Source of the DNA: Thalassotalea nanhaiensis
GTDB lineage: Bacteria; Pseudomonadota; Gammaproteobacteria; Enterobacterales; Alteromonadaceae
Assembly: GCF_031583575.1 (NCBI RefSeq)
Contig: NZ_CP134146.1
Location: 1,798,001 to 1,862,000 of the forward strand
Length of the DNA: 64,000 nt
Direction: 5' to 3'
The notes under the pieces: model-generated
The model's input: the letters and a program-made list of their open reading frames with translations, nothing else
Told to the model about the DNA's origin: nothing
Databases searched by the model: none
Program-made: the position numbers and the translations under genes
In this document: piece by piece, positions 26,081-34,255 of the stretch
Position numbering within the stretch: position 1 is the first letter of the stretch
How the letters are laid out: each line of letters begins with the position of its first letter

Positions 26081-28396
26081 ATGCTTAAAAGTCAGCATGT
26101 TAAGTCGATCAAGTGTTTAACTTCTTCAATAATCATAGCTCTATTAACCGCTTGTGGTGGATCAGATTCGAGCGATCCAGAAATTTTAACCGTTAATGAT
26201 TCCATCTCTGACGTTTCTGGTCGTGACGGTGTAAACAGTGTTTCAATCATCAATAATGACACGCTGGACAGTGAGCAGCTTGATCTTTCACAGGTAAACA
26301 TTTCTGTAGTTATGGCTGATGCACCATTAACATTGAATGGAGATGGTACTGTTAATGTTGCGCCAATGACGGCAGCCGGAACTTATCAACTTCAATATAA
26401 GGTTTGTTTGGTTGACGATAGTTCAATTTGTGAAACCGCGACTGTAAGTGTTGAAGTGCTTGCTGCTGAATTGGCATTAGCTGATGATTTTATTGACAAT
26501 ATTAATGGCGGTTTTGGCAATTCAAATATAATTGATGTACTCGCAAATGACACCATGAATAGTAATGTCATCAATATTGATGACATTACTTTGAGTGTTT
26601 TATCAAATGATCCCTCATTGCAGCTTGATAGCAATTACGTAAGTGTTGCCAGTAATACTATGGCAGGGGAGCATCAATTAACTTATCAAGTATGTGAAAA
26701 CTTGAACCCAGAAAATTGTACTTCATCGACAGCAATTGTGAACGTTGATAAAGGCCAATTTATGGGAGGGATCGCCGGGATCCGTTATGAGTCAGATTCA
26801 GCTAATGGCGTTACCGACGCCAATGGCGGATATATCTATAATGCCGGTGATAACATCAAGTTTTATATCGGTGCCACAATGCTTGGTGAACAAGCAGCAG
26901 CTAAAGCTAAACTGTCACCATTAGATTTGATAAAAGATTCAAAAGTGCCTGTTAGTAGTACAGAAGTAAATTCATTTTTAGATAACAAGTATGACTTTGA
27001 TATAAACCCAAAAATAAATGAGTTGGTTAATGCATTAACGTTAATTTATAGCGTAGACAAAGACAAAGACATCAGCAATGGTATTGTCATTGATGAGAAA
27101 TTGCATACTCTCTGGGCTGACAAACAATTTAACTTGAAACAAAGTATTAGCCGTTTCGAGCGAGATACCGTTATCAACATTGCTATGTATAAAGCATTTG
27201 ATCAAGAATTGTTAGCCAATACAAGTTTAACGCCTTATTTTAGCTCTTTAGACACGTTTGCTGCACAACAGGGCTTAACTCCGCATGTGTATGGTACTAA
27301 TCAAGAAACGTATTACTCTGACCCTGGTGTCGCTGATGAAGTTTATAAAATTTCAGTAAGTTCGGATAAAGGCACTGTCACTTGGGATTACTTTGAAACA
27401 GACGATGAAGGCAATTTGCTTCCTGAAATTTCTTACCAAGATAAATACTTTTACGATGGTAATGCTAACTATACTGGCATGGAATATTATGAAGAAGGTG
27501 TACTAAACAGCAGTGAAACCTACACACTCAATATCCATGGGAATATGATGCGCTCTGACTATACAAGTATATACGGTGATAACAGTAGCCGTTGGAAAGA
27601 GTACAACAACATTGGCCTTGAAACTGCCTATTATAAAGACAATGATGGAGATGAGGTAAGCGATGAAAGTGAGTTTAGCCAATATGATGAAAATGGTAAT
27701 GAAATTTCCTATCTGCGTGATAACGACGGCGACGGCAAAAATGATTATAAAAGGCTAACGGAATATGCCAATAATCTAAAAGTGAAACAGTCTAATTACA
27801 ATGACATTTCAGCTTATGCAGGTGCTGAAAATGATGTCGACAATATGACCTTTTATTACTATAACGAAGCTGGGCTGCTAATTAGACAAGAAACTGATAA
27901 TGATGCTGATGGGGAAATAGATTATCTTACTGAGTGGGATTATAACGAAGCAGGTCAAACAATCGAGTATCGCTCTGATAATAATTTAGCGGATGAAGCC
28001 TTCAATCATCGAACCGTCACTACCTATGAAAATGGTTTAAGAGTTTCAAATTTAACTGATAGCAATGGTGATGGAGTTGACGACCGAGGCCAGTTTTATA
28101 CATACGACGAGCACGGAAATAGAATTCAATATACATATTATAATAATGGTTTTGACAAGCCTCTTTATTCATACTTTTACAAATATGATGATGCTAACAA
28201 TATGATTGAACAAAAAACTGATAATAACGGTGATGGTGTTGCCGATTATGCCAATATTTATAGCTTTGACGAGCATGGAAATATGGTGTCATATGTTAAT
28301 TATAGAGGCGAAGATCAAGACGGTGTTTATAGATATGGCTACCACTATGAATATTTACTTACCGATTTTACCACAGCATATCTACTGGAAAATTAA
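26081..28396 (+). CDS. Surface lipoprotein with EF-hand-like Ca-binding repeats, paralog 1
   Basis: 771 residues from ATG 26081, chosen over an in-frame start 39 codons upstream because AAAGGTGA precedes it and the lipobox then falls properly (LLTAC). Residues ~30-210 form two beta-rich repeats starting VNDSISDVSGRDG and DDFIDNINGGFGN, resembling cadherin-like/tandem surface domains. The middle (~215-420) contains GGYIYNAGDNIKFYIG. The C-terminal half has about six YDENGNE-type repeats alternating with DxDGDGxxD loops (DNDGDGKND, SNGDGVDD, NNGDGVADY), which look calcium-binding and RHS/YD-like. Function is unknown: surface adhesion or polymer binding is plausible. Its paralog lies 1.5 kb downstream. 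(AAT)5 precedes the ribosome site. Confidence 0.88.
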   Translation: MLKSQHVKSIKCLTSSIIIALLTACGGSDSSDPEILTVNDSISDVSGRDGVNSVSIINNDTLDSEQLDLSQVNISVVMADAPLTLNGDGTVNVAPMTAAGTYQLQYKVCLVDDSSICETATVSVEVLAAELALADDFIDNINGGFGNSNIIDVLANDTMNSNVINIDDITLSVLSNDPSLQLDSNYVSVASNTMAGEHQLTYQVCENLNPENCTSSTAIVNVDKGQFMGGIAGIRYESDSANGVTDANGGYIYNAGDNIKFYIGATMLGEQAAAKAKLSPLDLIKDSKVPVSSTEVNSFLDNKYDFDINPKINELVNALTLIYSVDKDKDISNGIVIDEKLHTLWADKQFNLKQSISRFERDTVINIAMYKAFDQELLANTSLTPYFSSLDTFAAQQGLTPHVYGTNQETYYSDPGVADEVYKISVSSDKGTVTWDYFETDDEGNLLPEISYQDKYFYDGNANYTGMEYYEEGVLNSSETYTLNIHGNMMRSDYTSIYGDNSSRWKEYNNIGLETAYYKDNDGDEVSDESEFSQYDENGNEISYLRDNDGDGKNDYKRLTEYANNLKVKQSNYNDISAYAGAENDVDNMTFYYYNEAGLLIRQETDNDADGEIDYLTEWDYNEAGQTIEYRSDNNLADEAFNHRTVTTYENGLRVSNLTDSNGDGVDDRGQFYTYDEHGNRIQYTYYNNGFDKPLYSYFYKYDDANNMIEQKTDNNGDGVADYANIYSFDEHGNMVSYVNYRGEDQDGVYRYGYHYEYLLTDFTTAYLLEN

Positions 28397-28434
28397 ATAG
28401 AGCATAGATACTGTTTGCTCAACATTTAAAAATA

Positions 28435-28462
28435 AAACCAGCGATATGTCGCTGGTTTTTTT
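28435..28462 (+). terminator. Terminator of lipoprotein paralog 1
   Basis: AAACCAGCGA (28435-28444), TATG loop, TCGCTGGTTT (28449-28458) and a T-run. The same stem recurs after paralog 2 (32239-32263). Confidence 0.93.
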
Positions 28463-28636
28463 ATTTAGGACGCATTGCCTAGCATTGACTAGGATGGCTT
28501 AAATTCTGTTATTTGCATGTACATCACAAATTAATCCGAACTATTTAAAAAGTAAGTACAGCAGTAGTTTGTTAATACAAATAAGTTAATATCTCGATAG
28601 AACCGTGCTAGTGTGCTAACAACCATCATCTTTATC

Positions 28637-29407
28637 ATGAATTCAATGCTTGAGCATTTATTACTTTTCGTTATCAGTTTACTTGCCAATACTCTTTCTT
28701 CTCTTGCTGGCGGTGGAGCAGGGCTTTTACAACTACCTGTTTTAATTTTTCTTGGTTTACCCTTTGGCGTTGCACTAGTAACACATAAAATTGCATCGGT
28801 TGCGTTGGGTGTTGGCGCTTCTTTAAAGCACCTTAAATATGGTGGTTTTCAATGGCAGCTTGTAACCATTATGATTGTAGGTGCGCTGCCCGGCGTAGTT
28901 ATTGGTGCCAACGTTATATTAAATATACCCGAGAGTATCGCGATGTTCTCGCTTGGCTGTTTAACCATAGCATTAGGTATTTATTCATTCTTTAAACCTA
29001 ACTTGGGCATGCATGACAGCTTAAAAAACTTAACCATTAAAGGTTATTTAATTGGCGCACTCGGTTTATTTTTATTAGGTATTCTTAACGGCTCTTTAAC
29101 TTCAGGAACTGGCTTATTTGTTACAATGTGGCTCATCCATTGGTTTGGTATGAACTACGCCCGAGCAGTATCTTACACCTTGGTTATGGTGGGAATTTTA
29201 TGGAATGGTGCCGGTGCAGTAACGCTGGCGTTATTAGAAACTGTACAATGGTCTTGGCTGCCGGCACTTATATTAGGCTCATTAATTGGTGGTTACTTTG
29301 GAGCACACCTTGCCATTGAAAAGGGCAATACTTTAGTTAAAAGAACCTTTGAATTGATGACCGTGATAACAGGCCTGGCTTTACTGATAAAAGCCGTTAA
29401 TGTATAA
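28637..29407 (+). CDS. TSUP family (TauE/SafE) membrane transporter
   Basis: About 256 residues with 7-8 hydrophobic segments. The TSUP pattern is present in both halves: LANTLSSLAGGGAGLLQLPVL and LGILNGSLTSGTGLFVTMWLI. The family exports or imports sulfur-containing or organic anions such as sulfite or sulfoacetate, but substrate cannot be read here. The start is uncertain: GTG at 28613 and ATGs at 28637 and 28646 are all possible, and none has a strong ribosome site. It separates the two lipoprotein modules and has no obvious functional link to them. Confidence 0.88.
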   Translation: MNSMLEHLLLFVISLLANTLSSLAGGGAGLLQLPVLIFLGLPFGVALVTHKIASVALGVGASLKHLKYGGFQWQLVTIMIVGALPGVVIGANVILNIPESIAMFSLGCLTIALGIYSFFKPNLGMHDSLKNLTIKGYLIGALGLFLLGILNGSLTSGTGLFVTMWLIHWFGMNYARAVSYTLVMVGILWNGAGAVTLALLETVQWSWLPALILGSLIGGYFGAHLAIEKGNTLVKRTFELMTVITGLALLIKAVNV

Positions 29408-29538
29408 CTAACCAGAAGCATATAAGTAGAATTAACCGTGGCAGTAAACGGTTATTGTTACACGCCTTCATTGCGTACTACTCACACTAGTTCAGTACGA
29501 CCAAAGGCCATAAGCCCACGTCTTTCCGTAGCTCCCCA

Positions 29539-29622
29539 CGTCATTCCGTACTTGTTACGGAATCCATAAATTCCAGACAAAAAAGCGATAACCCACGTCT
29601 TTACGTACTCGTTACGGAATCC
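29539..29622 (+). repeat. Two tandem hairpin repeats with TCCGTA-type arms
   Basis: CGTCAT-TCCGTA-CTTGT-TACGGA-ATCC (29539-29565) and CGTCTT-TACGTA-CTCGT-TACGGA-ATCC (29596-29622). Each is followed by CATAAATTCCAGACAAAAA, and the second runs straight into element copy B. The rest of 29408-29538 shows only a weak AACCGT/ACGGTT stem near 29435. Confidence 0.85.
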
Positions 29623-29635
29623 ATAAATTCCAGAC

Positions 29636-29776
29636 AAAAAAAAGCCACCTGCAATATGAGGTGGCAAAGCATTTCAGGGAGGAAAACTATGAAAAGTTAA
29701 CTGTGTTTATAATAGCTGATGGTTATTAATTAAGCTGTTAACCAAATGTAAAACACTGCAACACTATGTTGTTACG
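29636..29776 (-). ncRNA. 140-bp repeated element, copy B
   Basis: Same order as copy A on the minus strand: distal block TTTACATTTGGTTAAC, -10 region TATTATAAA, CCTCCC segment, GCCACCT/AGGTGGC hairpin (29644-29665) and eight T. The ~25 bp between distal block and -10 differ completely from copies A, C and D, while the RNA body and the distal block are conserved. The plus strand again reads GGGAGG with ATG AAA AGT TAA (ATG at 29689). Confidence 0.55.
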
Positions 29777-29872
29777 CTGGTGTTAATTAGATGTGGCGTT
29801 AAATGGTCTGAACAGGAAAAAATTTAAAATTGGTTTATAGTTAAAACATAATAACAATCAATGGTGAAAAGT

Positions 29873-32215
29873 ATGGCTCTACCCCCACGTTGCAACGCAA
29901 TAAAATTCCTGTCAACTTCTCTTATCATAGCTTTGTTAAGCGCCTGTGGCGGTTCAGGCTCAGGCTCAAGTTCGGATCCAAAGGTAGATGATAACTCGCC
30001 AGAATTAGTCATTACCAACGACACAATAACGAATGTTTCAGGTCGAATGGGCAGTGTTGGCATTGCAATTATCGACAACGATACTATTGATGGATCTAAC
30101 CTTACGTTAGAGCAAATAAGTATTTCAATGGTTAACAGTCATGCGCCTCTATCATTGACGGAAGAGGGCCTTGTTACCGTCATGCCGATGACAAGTGCAG
30201 GTACGTATGATCTTGTATACAAAGTATGTTTGGTTGATGAACCAACGGTTTGTGCAAGTGGTAGTGTAAGTGTTGAAGTTATTGCCGCAGAGCTTACTTT
30301 GTCTGACGATACAATTAACGATATTAATGGTGGGTTTGCGAACGAAAACATACTTAATGTTTTAGCCAATGACCTAATAGATAGCGACAGTATTTCTGCT
30401 ACTGAGGTAACCACAAGTGTTATCTCAATAAGCCCAGAGTTATCTTTACTGGGTGAGCACGTTAGTGTAGCAGCCAATATTTCAACCGGCGAATATGCAT
30501 TAACGTATCAAGTGTGTGAAAACCTTAATCCTGAAAACTGTGCATCAGCCAATGCCACGGTCAATGTTAACAAGGGCCAGTTTATGGGCGGCGCAGCCGG
30601 TGTTGCTTATACTTCTGATTCTGCCAGTGGCTTTACTGATGAAAATGGTGGCTATATTTATAGCCAAGGTGACAATATTTCATTTTATATTGGTGGTACG
30701 AAGCTTGGGGAAACAACTCAAGCATTAACAAGTTTGTCACCGCTCGACTTAGTACCAGGAGCTGAAATACCTGTTACTCAACTGCAGGCACGTGAGTTTA
30801 TCGATGATTATGATGACTACGAAAAATTTCCAAAGCTGAGTGAAATGATCAATATTGTGGCTATGCTTTACACGGTTGATAAAGATAAAGACACCAGTAA
30901 TGGCATTGCTATTGATACAAACTTACATGCTTTTTGGGCTGATAAGTCTTTTAACTTAAAGCAAGAGATTGATGACTTAGACCGAGACAACTTAATTACC
31001 ATTGCCTTGTATAAAGCGTTTGATCAAAGCTTGATTTCAAATGCCGATATAACCTTTCATTTTAAAGCACTGGACTTAATTGCAGCACAGCAAAATTTGA
31101 TGCCACAAGTGCCCGGAAAAACAAAGGAAAGCTATTCTTCTAATGGCGTATTACAAGAATATTATAATATTTATTTAAATGCAGAAACTAACTCAACCGA
31201 CTGGGATTACTACGAATTGGACAGTGAAGGTAATGTGGTTGCGGACTCGTTTACCAAAGATAGATACTTCCACGATAGCAATGTTAACTATTTAGGATGG
31301 GAGTATTATGAGGGAGAAACCAAAACCAGCAGCGGTCTTTATACCATGAATATTCATGGTAACCGTCTTCAAAGAGTGTTTGAACAGCTAGGCGTAATGA
31401 CAGGTTCAAGTTGGTATGAGTATAACAATATTGGCTTTGAAACAGCGTCTTATGATGATGAAGACGGCGATACCATTAGTGATAACAGTGATTTCTCTGA
31501 ATATGACGAAAATGGTAATCTAACATCATATTCAAGTGATGACGATGGTGACGGTGTTATCGATTATAAGTACACCCGAGAGTACACCAACAATGTGTTA
31601 ACCAAAGAAACAGATTACAGCTCAATTGATACTCCAGAGGGCCCTCAGCTGGTCATTGAAAATGTGTCTTATTCTTACTATAACGAGCAGGGCTTAAGAA
31701 TAAGGGTTGAAAATGACGAAGGTGGCGATGAAATAATAAATTATATTTCTGAGTGGGTTTATAACGAAGACGGTGAAGAAATAGAATATCGTTCAGATGG
31801 TAATTTCAGTGATGAACTTTATGATTACGTTAGTGTGAGCACATATGAAAATGGATATGTGATGAGCCGATTGACCGACAGCGATGGTGACGGTACAACC
31901 GACTATGGTTATTATTATGAATATGATGAACGAGGTAACCGCACTTCCAACACCTACTATGATGGTGATTTAGTAACGCCACTTTATCGAAATACCTACA
32001 CCTATGATGAAATGAATAACATTACCCAACGAATAAATGATCACAACGGTGATGGTGTTATCGATTACACCTACGTGTATACCTATGATGAATTTGGTAA
32101 TAACACGTCGTACAGCAACTTTAGAGGGGAACTTATTAATGGTAATGCCAGATACCGATACGATTATGAATATAGTGTTGGAAGCTATACCGATTGGTGG
32201 AAGTTGTATTATTAA
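29873..32215 (+). CDS. Surface lipoprotein with EF-hand-like Ca-binding repeats, paralog 2
   Basis: 780 residues from ATG 29873, preferred to 29861 because GGTGA lies at 29868-29863 in the right spacing range and matches the arrangement in paralog 1. The lipobox is LLSAC. It aligns with paralog 1 end to end: TNDTITNVSGRMG, DDTINDINGGFAN, QVCENLNPENC, GGYIYSQGDNISFYIGG, then YDENGNLTSYSSDDDGDG-type repeats. The acidic repeats carry DDDGDGVID, SDGDGTTDY and HNGDGVIDY loops. Overall identity looks roughly half, so the duplication is not recent. The same terminator stem follows. Function is unknown. Confidence 0.88.
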   Translation: MALPPRCNAIKFLSTSLIIALLSACGGSGSGSSSDPKVDDNSPELVITNDTITNVSGRMGSVGIAIIDNDTIDGSNLTLEQISISMVNSHAPLSLTEEGLVTVMPMTSAGTYDLVYKVCLVDEPTVCASGSVSVEVIAAELTLSDDTINDINGGFANENILNVLANDLIDSDSISATEVTTSVISISPELSLLGEHVSVAANISTGEYALTYQVCENLNPENCASANATVNVNKGQFMGGAAGVAYTSDSASGFTDENGGYIYSQGDNISFYIGGTKLGETTQALTSLSPLDLVPGAEIPVTQLQAREFIDDYDDYEKFPKLSEMINIVAMLYTVDKDKDTSNGIAIDTNLHAFWADKSFNLKQEIDDLDRDNLITIALYKAFDQSLISNADITFHFKALDLIAAQQNLMPQVPGKTKESYSSNGVLQEYYNIYLNAETNSTDWDYYELDSEGNVVADSFTKDRYFHDSNVNYLGWEYYEGETKTSSGLYTMNIHGNRLQRVFEQLGVMTGSSWYEYNNIGFETASYDDEDGDTISDNSDFSEYDENGNLTSYSSDDDGDGVIDYKYTREYTNNVLTKETDYSSIDTPEGPQLVIENVSYSYYNEQGLRIRVENDEGGDEIINYISEWVYNEDGEEIEYRSDGNFSDELYDYVSVSTYENGYVMSRLTDSDGDGTTDYGYYYEYDERGNRTSNTYYDGDLVTPLYRNTYTYDEMNNITQRINDHNGDGVIDYTYVYTYDEFGNNTSYSNFRGELINGNARYRYDYEYSVGSYTDWWKLYY

Positions 32216-32238
32216 AGCCACATAGGATACACAAAATA

Positions 32239-32263
32239 AAACCAGCGAACTCGCTGGTTTTTT
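32239..32263 (+). terminator. Terminator of lipoprotein paralog 2
   Basis: AAACCAGCGA (32239-32248), AC loop, TCGCTGGTTT (32251-32260) and T-run. The stem is identical to that of paralog 1, with a shorter loop. Confidence 0.93.
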
Positions 32264-32305
32264 AATTCATGGAAGAGTTAACTTAAAATTGCCAAGTTAG
32301 GGAAG

Positions 32306-32330
32306 TGGCAAAGCATTTCACTCTCTCAGT
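32306..32330 (-). repeat. Second truncated fragment of the 140-bp element
   Basis: AGTGGCAAAGCATTTCACTCTC matches the region next to the element's hairpin and then ends, like the fragment at 25672-25716, before a CATCCCGTAA-type repeat. Confidence 0.5.
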
Positions 32331-32396
32331 TCAGTCATCCCGTAAGCCTCGCAGCGTCATACCGTATCACCACAGCGTCATTCCGTATCACCACAC

Positions 32397-32540
32397 CGTC
32401 ATTCCCGACTTGTTCGGGAATCCAGCTCTTAAATTCCAGACATAAAATCCACAATCACGTCATTCCGTATTTGTTACGGAATCCATAAATTTCAGACAAA
32501 AACCATAACCCCACGTCTTTCCGTACTTGTTACGGAATCC
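32397..32540 (+). repeat. Three hairpin repeats with two arm types
   Basis: TCCCGA/TCGGGA at 32397-32423, TCCGTA/TACGGA at 32458-32484 and 32514-32540. All have CGTCAT or CGTCTT before and ATCC after. The spacer units are about 55-60 bp long and share CATAAATTTCAGRCAAAAA. Confidence 0.88.
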
Positions 32541-32553
32541 ATAAATTTCAGGC

Positions 32554-32697
32554 AAAAAAAAGCCACCTGCAAATATGAGGTGGCAAAGCATTTCAGGGAG
32601 GAAAACTATGAAAAGTTAACTGTGTTTAATTATACATCCGACCAGAAAATATTCCGTTAATCAAATGTAAAACACTGCAATAGTTTGTTGTTATAAA
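32554..32697 (-). ncRNA. 140-bp repeated element, copy C
   Basis: Minus-strand order as in copy A: distal block, CGGAATATTTTCTGGTCGGATG spacer (written 32632-32653), TATAAT, CCTCCC segment, GCCACCT/AGGTGGC hairpin (32562-32584) and eight T. It is nearly identical to copy D over about 150 bp, including the flank ATAAACTTGTTAATTT, so C and D arose by a recent local duplication. Confidence 0.55.
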
Positions 32698-32784
32698 CTT
32701 GTTAATTTGTTTTTGGGCTGGATGTTGCTTGGTTGGGTTGAAGCTCTTGTTTCGGCATTTACCGTTAACATGCGTACGACTAGT

Positions 32785-32893
32785 CTTCATTCCGTACTTG
32801 TTACGGAATCCATAAATTTCAGGCAAAAATTCTTCTGGAAATAATTTTCTTTGCGAAGCAGTCCGAAGGACCGAGAACAGGGATGTTTGAGAT
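32785..32893 (+). repeat. Hairpin repeat plus a second repeat type next to copy D
   Basis: TTCAT-TCCGTA-CTTGT-TACGGA-ATCC at 32785-32811, its usual CATAAATTTCAGGCAAAAA tail, then about 65 bp with GCAGTCCGAAGGACCGAGAAC (GTCC/GGAC stem) inserted between that tail and the element hairpin. Confidence 0.6.
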
Positions 32894-33045
32894 AAAAAAA
32901 AGCCACCTGCAAATATGAGGTGGCAAAGCATTTCAGGGAGGAAAACTATGAAAAGTTAACTGTGTTTAATTATACATCCGACCAGAAAATATTCCGTTAA
33001 CCAAATGTAAAACACTGCAAAAGTTTGTTGTTATAAACTTGTTAA
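32894..33045 (-). ncRNA. 140-bp repeated element, copy D
   Basis: As copy C, with hairpin GCCACCT/AGGTGGC at 32902-32924, eight T, TATAAT at 32974-32969 and plus-strand ATG AAA AGT TAA from 32948. Over the body only two bases differ from copy C by eye. Confidence 0.55.
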
Positions 33046-33207
33046 TTTCATTAACTGGCATGTCAAAACCTGTAATAGCCCAATAGATTAGGGCTTCTAG
33101 CTCAACAACTTCCCATTAATCAGTAACAAAGCTAAACAGAAACACATTAATTGTTTAGGTAAAATAGCCAGTAATTAACAAACAGTAATTTATTTAAAGA
33201 CTTTTTT

Positions 33208-33360
33208 ATGATTTATCCAAAACAATACATGAATCAAACCAGCCCTTAGTCGGCAAAATTTCTACCAGCTATGGTTATTCTTTCAGTGCCATTAGTACTA
33301 TTTTTTATTGCTAAAGGCTGTGTATCTTTATTAAGTAAAGCTAAGTTAAAGGCCTGCTAG
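33208..33360 (+). pseudogene. 50-codon micro-ORF interrupted by an in-frame amber codon
   Basis: ATG at 33208 opens MIYPKQYMNQTSP, then TAG at 33247-33249. The same frame continues without another stop through SAKFLPAMVILSVPLVLFFIAKG to TAG at 33358. The second part is a good single membrane helix with a basic end and could restart at ATG 33271 (29 residues). It ends two bases before the TTG start of the next gene, so it may serve translational coupling. Either a broken small membrane protein or two overlapping mini-genes. Confidence 0.35.
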
Positions 33361-33361
33361 T

Positions 33362-34042
33362 TTGAGCTACCACAGCAACAATAACGAACACGACTTTGAA
33401 CAGTTTCAGGGTGACGAATTCGAAATTGAAGAGCATTACTATGAAGATAGTTTTGACGAGTTCGATTATCATGAAGCGGGTGTTGAGGAAGGCTTAGGCT
33501 TCTTAGAGTTTGCTGGTATTGCTGCACTACTTGGTGCATTTAATTCAAACCAAAACCATGTTGAGCATGAAGAGGGCAACTCTTCGGCTATGTTTTGGTT
33601 TTTAGTCTTTTTACCATTTACATTTCCATTACTTGTTATGGCCATGATGGTTATAGTCCCATATCAAATTTTAAAGTTTGTATTTAAGCTTTTGTTTAAA
33701 GTTATTCAAGCATGCATTGCTACAAAGCCTGAAAAAGCAAAACCGCTATCCTCTGTTAACTCTAAAAACGTCACTAAGCAAAGTGCTAATAACTATGTTG
33801 CTAAAACTACAAAAAACTCTGTAAATGCCAACGTTTACGTAATAGATGAAATGGAAGCTATTGATATCAAAATTAAAAAACTAGAGCGACAAAAGCAACA
33901 ATTAAACCAACAGACTACAGACAGTGTAAAAGACCAAGGTTTAAATAATGCAGGCCGTGGTTATTATTACGAAAGCAATTCATACAACATAAAGAAAAAT
34001 GCCACCAAACTGGCTGAACAAGCGACTATTAAATACATTTAA
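33362..34042 (+). CDS. Hypothetical membrane protein with acidic N-terminus
   Basis: 226 residues. No family is recognised. A strongly acidic, aromatic N-terminus (residues 1-45, many D/E/Y/F/H) precedes a short hydrophobic segment (GLGFLEFAGIAALLGAF), a strong membrane segment (MFWFLVFLPFTFPLLVMAMM with VIVPYQILKFVFKLLF after it), and a basic, Asn/Lys/Gln-rich tail with a short coiled coil (MEAIDIKIKKLERQKQQLNQ). TTG at 33362 is the only start that keeps the acidic region, and AAGG lies nine bases upstream. It is preceded by the amber-interrupted micro-ORF and followed by a helicase-gene remnant, so it sits at a rearranged site. Confidence 0.65.
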   Translation: MSYHSNNNEHDFEQFQGDEFEIEEHYYEDSFDEFDYHEAGVEEGLGFLEFAGIAALLGAFNSNQNHVEHEEGNSSAMFWFLVFLPFTFPLLVMAMMVIVPYQILKFVFKLLFKVIQACIATKPEKAKPLSSVNSKNVTKQSANNYVAKTTKNSVNANVYVIDEMEAIDIKIKKLERQKQQLNQQTTDSVKDQGLNNAGRGYYYESNSYNIKKNATKLAEQATIKYI

Positions 34043-34048
34043 CTATAA

Positions 34049-34186
34049 TTTCATCTCTTTGTTAGAGAAAATAAACTGGGGCCAGATAAAAAAGCAGCAC
34101 CATTTAAATATTATGGTGAAGTTGAATATTTGAATCACTAAGGTGAAAAACCTATGAGTGTTGAATGGCGTATTGTACAGAGTTAA
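34049..34186 (+). pseudogene. Remnant of a DUF3427-type helicase C-terminus
   Basis: In one frame: FHLFVRENKLGPDK, APFKYYGEVEYLNH, TAA at 34139-34141, then GEKPMSVEWRIVQS and a final TAA. This reproduces the C-terminal signature of DUF3427 proteins as I know it (HLFVRE, pF-yLG-v-y-, GekPMsi-W-l), joined to DEAD/DEAH helicases. About 45 residues remain, with one internal stop and no start codon. The rest of the gene is absent, so this is a deletion scar. No other feature is seen in 34187-34255. Confidence 0.6.
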
Positions 34187-34255
34187 ATGATAAATAAAGT
34201 AATTCGGATTAGATACTATGCACGTGATGGGGGCACTTGTTATGGATAGTAATAG

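Noticed and set aside
29482-29667. 61-codon minus-strand frame rich in GIYGFRN repeats
   Set aside because: It is the translation of tandem hairpin repeats (TCCGTA/TACGGA units) and has no ribosome site.
32626-32931. 101-codon minus-strand frame
   Set aside because: It is made of element copies C and D plus hairpin repeats, not a gene.
33247-33249. Programmed recoding of TAG (pyrrolysine or read-through)
   Set aside because: No supporting element or pyl genes are visible, so a nonsense change or restart is simpler.
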